DNA from: Nilaparvata lugens | Taxonomy: Eukaryota > Arthropoda > Insecta > Hemiptera > Delphacidae | Assembly (NCBI RefSeq): GCF_014356525.2 | Contig: NC_052505.1 | Coordinates: 12,627,098-12,691,097, forward strand | DNA length: 64,000 nucleotides | Reading direction: 5' to 3' | The notes under the pieces: generated by a model | The model's database searches: none | Told to the model about the DNA's origin: nothing | The model's input: the letters and a program-made list of their open reading frames with translations, nothing else | Part shown: positions 59,006 to 64,000 of the stretch, piece after piece | Layout of the letters: every line of letters starts with the position of its first letter | Numbering within the stretch: position 1 is the stretch's first letter | Program-made: the position numbers and the translations under genes

Positions 59006-60511
59006 ACTCAGCTCTATGGATAATGGATAGTAGTTCAATCTAAACTGATTCCACCTCTTACAATGAAATATAGGTACTCAATACGCATATAAGTTCGATC
59101 GTATGTAAAAGGAATGGAAAAACATTGTGAAAAATTGGGGAATTTTTAAAAATATGTAAGTAGTACTGTAGAATCAATGAAAGCCTTCAAAGAAAAAGAA
59201 ATATTGTAATATTTGGGACCTTCTATACCAAATATAATACTGTACCCTGAAAGACAACTTGTAATTCAGTGATTTATACAGCAGAGAGATTGCAATTTGC
59301 TTAGCTGAGAATGTTTTCCCAAGTTAGACGCTAAAATGACTTGAGTTTATCGGAATAAGTGGAAAAGATGAATACAATACTGCATGATTGTTGAAGAATC
59401 ATCGTTCTTCTTGAATACGAGATCGGATTATCTTGATAATTCAATATCTAGAGGATTGATGAAATATCACGATGGTATAATTTTTATAACTGATTGTTTC
59501 CCGTGGATTCACAAATTGAGTTGTAGCACAGTGAACAATTACACCGGTTTGCAAATGTGATAGAAGTAAAAAGGCTCAATATCAGAACAGATTTTCGAGT
59601 TGAGCAGAATACTCTCATCTTTGAATAAATTTCCCAAAAAACTTGTAAATCTTCATTGAATGGTGATTAGGTGACATTGACTAGTTCATGGAAAGACATG
59701 ACAGATCTCTTGTCCTCCCTCTGATAAACGCTAATGGACGCTGCTCTGATTAGTTCTCTAGTCTCGAAAACATTTTTCATTCGGGTAAGAGAAAGGCCAA
59801 GTTTGCTGCCCTGAATACGCAACTACACTCTTGAGAGTCTCCTCCTCCTTCCTCCTCATCCTCCTCCTCCATCTCCTCAACCCAGTCTCCGTCATTCTCA
59901 CTGTGTTTTTCCACAGCCAACTTCAATATCTCGATTGAAGTTTGCTCTTCCCTCAAGGAAAAAAGAATTTAATATGAAAAAGATTCCTTAATATCATGTA
60001 ATCACTACGATGAAAACGCGAAACAATTATTTATGATGATAAACAGCTAACCTAGTTTTCACATCAACTAAAATTCATCAAAGTATGGATATTAATGAGA
60101 AATTCGTCCATAGAAAAAATGAATGCATCCATCTTTCGCAAAATCTTCCATCTTTCTGATTCATCTACTGGAATATTTGGAACAGAACAATTCATTCTTC
60201 CATTTTTCTACACTCTAGATTCCAATTCACAGGATACACTAACCAATTTACATATCGTGGGTGATATGATTGATAGTTCTTCAATGAATTCGAACAGACA
60301 ATGAACCTCTATTTTCGTATGTGGAATGAGTAGACTGTATTTTTATCAGCTTGCATCTCGTTTCCCATATATTCAATTCGAAATTACTGCTGGTAACTTC
60401 AACAATGAGGAATAAACCTGCTGGTTAAATGAGTGAAAACTACGCAATGCTGCTAATTGCAAGAGAGCCTACACGATTATTATGTTTCTAAAAGAGATAT
60501 TTTTAAAAAAA
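59006..60511. other. Unique AT-rich stretch, no gene recognised
   Basis: A pyrimidine tract with CTCCTCCTTCCTCCTCATCC lies at 59840-59880. The 69-codon plus-strand frame at 60095-60304 is unrecognised. Confidence 0.5.
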
Positions 60512-60703
60512 TAATAAAAGCAATATAGAAACTTTTAGTACCCTTTATTATTAAAAAATTTAAAATATTTCAACAAATATTTGAAATGAAATTAAAAATA
60601 TATGTTGAAATATTTCAAAGTTTTTTTTATAAAGGGTACTACAAGTTTTTATATTGTTTTTTATAATTTGTACAAAAGTAGCCCATATAAGTGAAGTGTT
60701 TTT
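60512..60703. mobile_element. Foldback element, family F2, copy 3
   Basis: The arms 60512-60578 and 60601-60668 pair through AAAGCAATATAGAAACTTT...AGTACCCTTTATTA and AAATATTTCAACA, with TGTTGAAATATTT and AAAGGGTACTACAAGTTTT as complements. The tail ACAAAAGTAGCCCATATAAG, GTGAAGTGTTTTT (60670-60703) matches the tail at 16303-16333. Confidence 0.68.
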
Positions 60704-61369
60704 CTGAGATATGCTTACTATTTAAAAATCAATTATTCCAATTCATTTCTATAGGGAATTATATAAAAACGAGTTGACATTGTCAAAACCACCGATTCAC
60801 TAGAACAATTTGAGATAATAGTTTCGAATGCTACACCAGTCTCTAGTAAACTTAAAGCTTAAACATTGAGCAGCAGAATATGTAGTCTAGGTAAAGCACT
60901 ACTGAAGAAAATCCCACTTCTGACACCATGAAGAAATGCTTCAATACTGGAGAACCATAAACACATAACTGAACTTCATTTATCTTGGATACAAAAACGT
61001 ATTTAACATGTGTAAATAAAATAAACTGAATTAAGTGCCAGTTGACAGCTATCTCTACAACTACGATTGGCCATAAGCTGTTGATCAATGAAGTTTGAGC
61101 TCAAAATATCATATGGAGAATATTCTAATCTTATCTATCTTCACAAATGAGTGAGAACTCTGCCGTTACCTCAACCATTTCCTTGGAAAATGTGTGTGGA
61201 AGACACTCGTCACTAAGATTGGGTTGGATATAAAAGTAAAATGGATGGGAAGGCAGGATCCAGGATGAGCTCAATCTATGTCAGTTTAGTGGGTAATAAC
61301 CGTACATCTGCTCCTACTATAACATTGTTGTGTTCCAGGCTGTTATGTACAGTACAAGCCATAACATTT
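60704..61369. other. Spacer, partly related to repeat ends elsewhere
   Basis: TTGACATTGTCAAAACCACC (60774) and AGCAGCAGAATATGTAGTCTAGG (60871-60893) are diverged matches to 52913-53030, so an old relic of the F1-ended element probably lies at 60770-60895. Otherwise nothing recognised. Confidence 0.4.
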
Positions 61370-62010
61370 TTACGGTTCACGTTTATTTGATCTGGTGGAC
61401 ACTTTTACGGAGGTTGAAGTAGGTGAATTCCATGTCCAGCTGAACAAAAGCAAAAGCGATGCAGGATGTTCTTGTGGGATTGATAATATGGGAGACGACA
61501 GGTCTGGCTGAAAATGATTCGCATGATTGCAAATAATAAAGCGGGTCAAGTGGTTGGTGAGAGGGAGGGGGTGAAGTTTGGCGAGTGAGGGTGCTAAGGA
61601 AGGTAAGAAAGAGGAGTGTCCTCGAGATGTGAGGAGTTTATGGTGTGCACTATGGTTTTTGTTGCCAGACGAGACAGGTTGAAGGTGAGGAGGCCTGAGT
61701 CGGAACCGTGCCGGAGCAGAAGAGCAGTTTGTCGGGTGGCAAGGGGTGGAATTGTCAGGGGGTGAGTGGCGGCTGTTGGGTGTACAGCGCATGGCCCTCA
61801 CTTCAGTCTTGCTGTAACCCGCGAAGAGAAGGTTGCTCCTCCGGTGCCGGGCTTCGATTTTCGCCGTTTTGCGCACTGCCATCGACGGCTGTCGAAAACG
61901 TGTCGTCGTCGCTTTAGCGTTGTGCCAACTTTTTTCTCACTCGACCACTCACTTTCCGTTGTCACAGTGTCCGGTGGCGTTTGGGAATACTGCAATCGAT
62001 AAGGTGATTA
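61370..62010. promoter_or_regulatory. CpG-richer segment, weak candidate promoter or first exon
   Basis: This is the most GC- and CpG-rich unique segment of the window (for example TTCGCCGTTTTGCGCACTGC near 61859). Open frames run on both strands, the longest being 170 codons on the minus strand (61370-61882). That minus-strand protein is rich in Pro, Ser and His and shows no recognisable domain, so I do not call it a gene. On the plus strand GATAAGGTGATT at 61999-62010 would fit a splice donor after a non-coding first exon. All of this is inference from composition. Confidence 0.25.
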
Positions 62011-62134
62011 AAATATTAATCTGCATGTTTAAAGTTAGTCAAAGTGGTCGGAAGTCTCGAAAATGGTGTCCGTGAATATTGCTTCTCAAACCTGTGATTC
62101 AGTAAGATGACAGGAAGTTATCGAATTCATTAAT

Positions 62135-62560
62135 AAATCAAAATTTAGAGATGGTATAGTTCTATGTGGTGCTTTAAAACTAAAATCCACGCTTCGCCTT
62201 TTTTCCTTCCTCTTCTCCCAGCTCAATCGTTTAATTGGTTGGCAGCCATACTTCATCCAATCAAAATTCCAATAAATCAAAATTTAGAGATGGTATAGTT
62301 CTATGTGGTGCCTTAACACTAAAATCCACGCTTCGCCTTTTTTCCTTCTTCTTCTCCCAGCTCAATCTTCGTTTAATTGGTTGGCAGCCATCCTTCATCC
62401 AATAAAAATTAAAACATAACAAAATTCCATGTGGTCTCTTCACATTAAATTTAATGCTCCTCCTTTCTCCTTCCTCCAATCAAAATTTGAAGATAATAGA
62501 ATTTTATATGGTCTGTTCACATTAAAATCCATGCTTCTCCTCCCGCCCTTCCTTCCCATG
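62135..62560. repeat. Tandem array of about 135-bp units, four diverging copies
   Basis: Unit blocks are AAAATTTAGAGATGGTATAG, a TTCTATGTGGTGC-like block, AAAATCCACGCTTCGCC, a CCTTCTTCTTCTCCC-like block and TTTAATTGGTTGGCAGCCAT. Copies 1 (62135) and 2 (62271) are very close. Copy 3 (about 62406) and copy 4 (about 62486) are shorter and diverged. Mirror-like minus-strand frames of 62-72 codons repeat with the units. They encode related K/R-rich peptides such as SWEKRKEKRRSVDFS, but this follows from the repeat. Confidence 0.85.
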
Positions 62561-63111
62561 TCATAGCCACAGATAATGAGATTATTCAGTCCACATTCAT
62601 TACAAGATGAAAATATCGTTGAATTCAAGGATGAAGTTTAAATGGAATTAAACCGTGAACTCTTAGATAAAAGTGAAGTGGAAAAATCAAACATGATTTG
62701 GGAGAGTTTTCATTATTTATTTCTGGTTGAGAAGAGAGTATAGGATCTCAAGTTCCGAGTTGAAACCATTTTGCTAAATCAATTTTTTTTCTCAGATGTG
62801 GATAAGAGGTAAACGTTTTTTCGAAGGGAATCGGAATAATAAAAAATGGATATAAATAATAATTCTCGATGTAATAAATGAATGATGTGCAAGTAATGCG
62901 AATGTGGGATAAACTGAATAAGCTGTTTTTCCTGTAAGTGAGCATTCCAATTTCAAGAGTAGCGTACACACATTTTCACAGGATCACATCTCTATTTCGA
63001 TATAATGATATCAATCATTTGTCAATGTCTATTGGTAATTCCACTTGAGTTCAGTGATTTCCACTATTTTTTGTTTTTTGCATCGACGAACTCCAAGATA
63101 CATTAAAATCC
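62561..63111. other. Unique AT-rich stretch, no gene recognised
   Basis: No repeat ends or conserved frames seen. Confidence 0.5.
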
Positions 63112-63245
63112 CAACAAAACATGGTTTTATAAATAATTATTCCAATATCATTGGGAAAGGTGGTTTTCCATTTTCTTTTAAGTTAGTTGGATGCTCGTAA
63201 ATAGGGTAGCCTATTTGCCAGTCTTGGTAAGGATTGTTGGCTTCT
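63112..63245 (+). repeat. Dispersed direct repeat, copy 1
   Basis: CAACAAAACATGG, GGAAAGGTGGTTTTCCATTT, AGTTGGATGCT and GCCTATTT...CAGTCTTGG recur in the same order at 63769-63890. Similarity is roughly 80% by eye. No inverted ends were seen. Confidence 0.75.
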
Positions 63246-63768
63246 TGATGAATAACAAACAATATTATTCTAATAAATCACGCCAGAAAAGTGCTAGGTG
63301 GCATAGAACATCTTGATAACTTCACTACTAATGTTTCTCAGGCCATTTAGAATATTGAAAGATTATCTAGTGAGTGATATTAAATTATTAAACATCCAAC
63401 TTTTCAATTATTGATTATGGAAGATGACATTTCGCCGAGAGGATAGTTACAATCTACATTGTTCTCATCACATCCCAGGAGCTATTTGAAGTGTGTGGTC
63501 TCAACCACGTACGCATATTATATGAGGTACTAGAAAATACGTACGTGACGGGCCAATAAAACGTCCACTACAAACATGAATGGTTCTCAGCCTTATTTCC
63601 CAAGAAATAAGAATAATATCCTCCAAACTATTCTCTTTTCCAGCACTGTGAAGGTTTGTACTTCTTCACCCTACTCAAATAAACCGCTTTAGAATATTCT
63701 CTTCTTCATCCTTTCATTTCTAGGAAATTAACGGAAAACTCTAACAATCATTAATGAGTGACTGGAGT
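63246..63768. other. Spacer between direct repeats
   Basis: No feature recognised. Together with one flanking copy it could be a 657-bp tandem unit of which only the edges remain similar. Confidence 0.45.
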
Positions 63769-63890
63769 CAACAAAACATGGCTTCATAAATTATTTCTAT
63801 ATCGGAAAGGTGGTTTTCCATTTTTTTCCAAGTCAGTTGGATGCTGGTAAAAGGGTTGCCTATTTTTCAGTCTTGGAAAGGATTTTGTTG
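63769..63890 (+). repeat. Dispersed direct repeat, copy 2
   Basis: Collinear with 63112-63245, with a few small deletions (for example in the TAATTATTCCAATATC region) and substitutions. The last 110 bp of the window after it hold nothing recognised. Confidence 0.75.
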
Positions 63891-64000
63891 ACCCTACTCT
63901 ATTCGAGTAAGGAACCGTTTCTATGCACGAGTTACTTATCTTATCAAATTTGCTTTCATAGGCCTACCTCTATTCATGTATATTCTCATAAAATGCTAGA

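Noticed and set aside
61370..61882. 170-codon minus-strand frame as a gene
   Set aside because: Its composition (Pro/Ser/His rich) follows from the GC-rich strand bias, there is no domain, and overlapping frames exist on both strands.

Overview
This window is AT-rich eukaryotic nuclear DNA from an insect. The repeat families (CTAG-ended Helitron-like elements, a GACCGAGCGAAGTGAGGTC-starting family, a TTAA-flanked piggyBac MITE and a tRNA-derived SINE) look to me like delphacid planthopper DNA, Nilaparvata lugens or a close relative. That assignment rests on memory of similar repeats and was not checked. There is no bacterial gene layout: no operons, no ribosome binding sites, no rRNA. I found no intact host protein-coding gene, and nearly all open frames are short and without recognisable domains. 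The window reads as a gene desert, a very long intron or an intergenic tract loaded with transposon relics.

Layout. 1-3985: unique AT-rich DNA with one tiny Helitron-end fragment. 3988-6124: a TA-flanked Tc1/mariner-like element, invaded by a SINE (4278-4540, 11-bp target duplication) and by a CTAG-ended Helitron-like element (4688-6069) that carries a (CA)n tract. 8190-9291: an old repeat next to a Helitron-like element with internal repeats. 11252-11630: three diverged tandem units. 12084-12416: a Jockey-like reverse transcriptase C-terminal relic. 13682-14160: a piggyBac MITE with TTAA duplication. 15016-17040: a cluster of foldback elements. 17773-18465: a Helitron-like element with clean A|TC...CTAG|T ends. 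18709-19091: a decayed Helitron-like copy. 19240-20072: a frameshifted, 5'-truncated non-LTR reverse transcriptase. 20911-21214: a retroposon tail. 22762-29486: a 3.4-kb block duplicated head to tail. 31570-31788: a large palindrome. 35403-36554: a full-length Helitron-like copy carrying its own insertion. 38458-39241: a TA-flanked MITE with a duplicated right half. 41770-44443: hairpin-rich repeats with a tRNA-like unit. 49749-52889: a PIF/Harbinger element (TAA duplication) with a truncated Myb/SANT-like frame and four almost identical 330-bp tandem units. 52893-55588: a foldback-ended element with possible LTR-retrotransposon leader sequence. 58333-58650: a decayed Helitron-like copy. 58798-59005: a CpG-rich inverted repeat. 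60512-60703: another foldback. 62135-62560 and 63112-63890: tandem or direct repeats.

No working gene system was found. The themes worth following are recurrent duplication of element ends, a foldback family with a shared tail, the homogeneous 330-bp array inside a DNA transposon, and a CpG-richer segment (61370-62010) that is the best, still weak, candidate for a host promoter or first exon.
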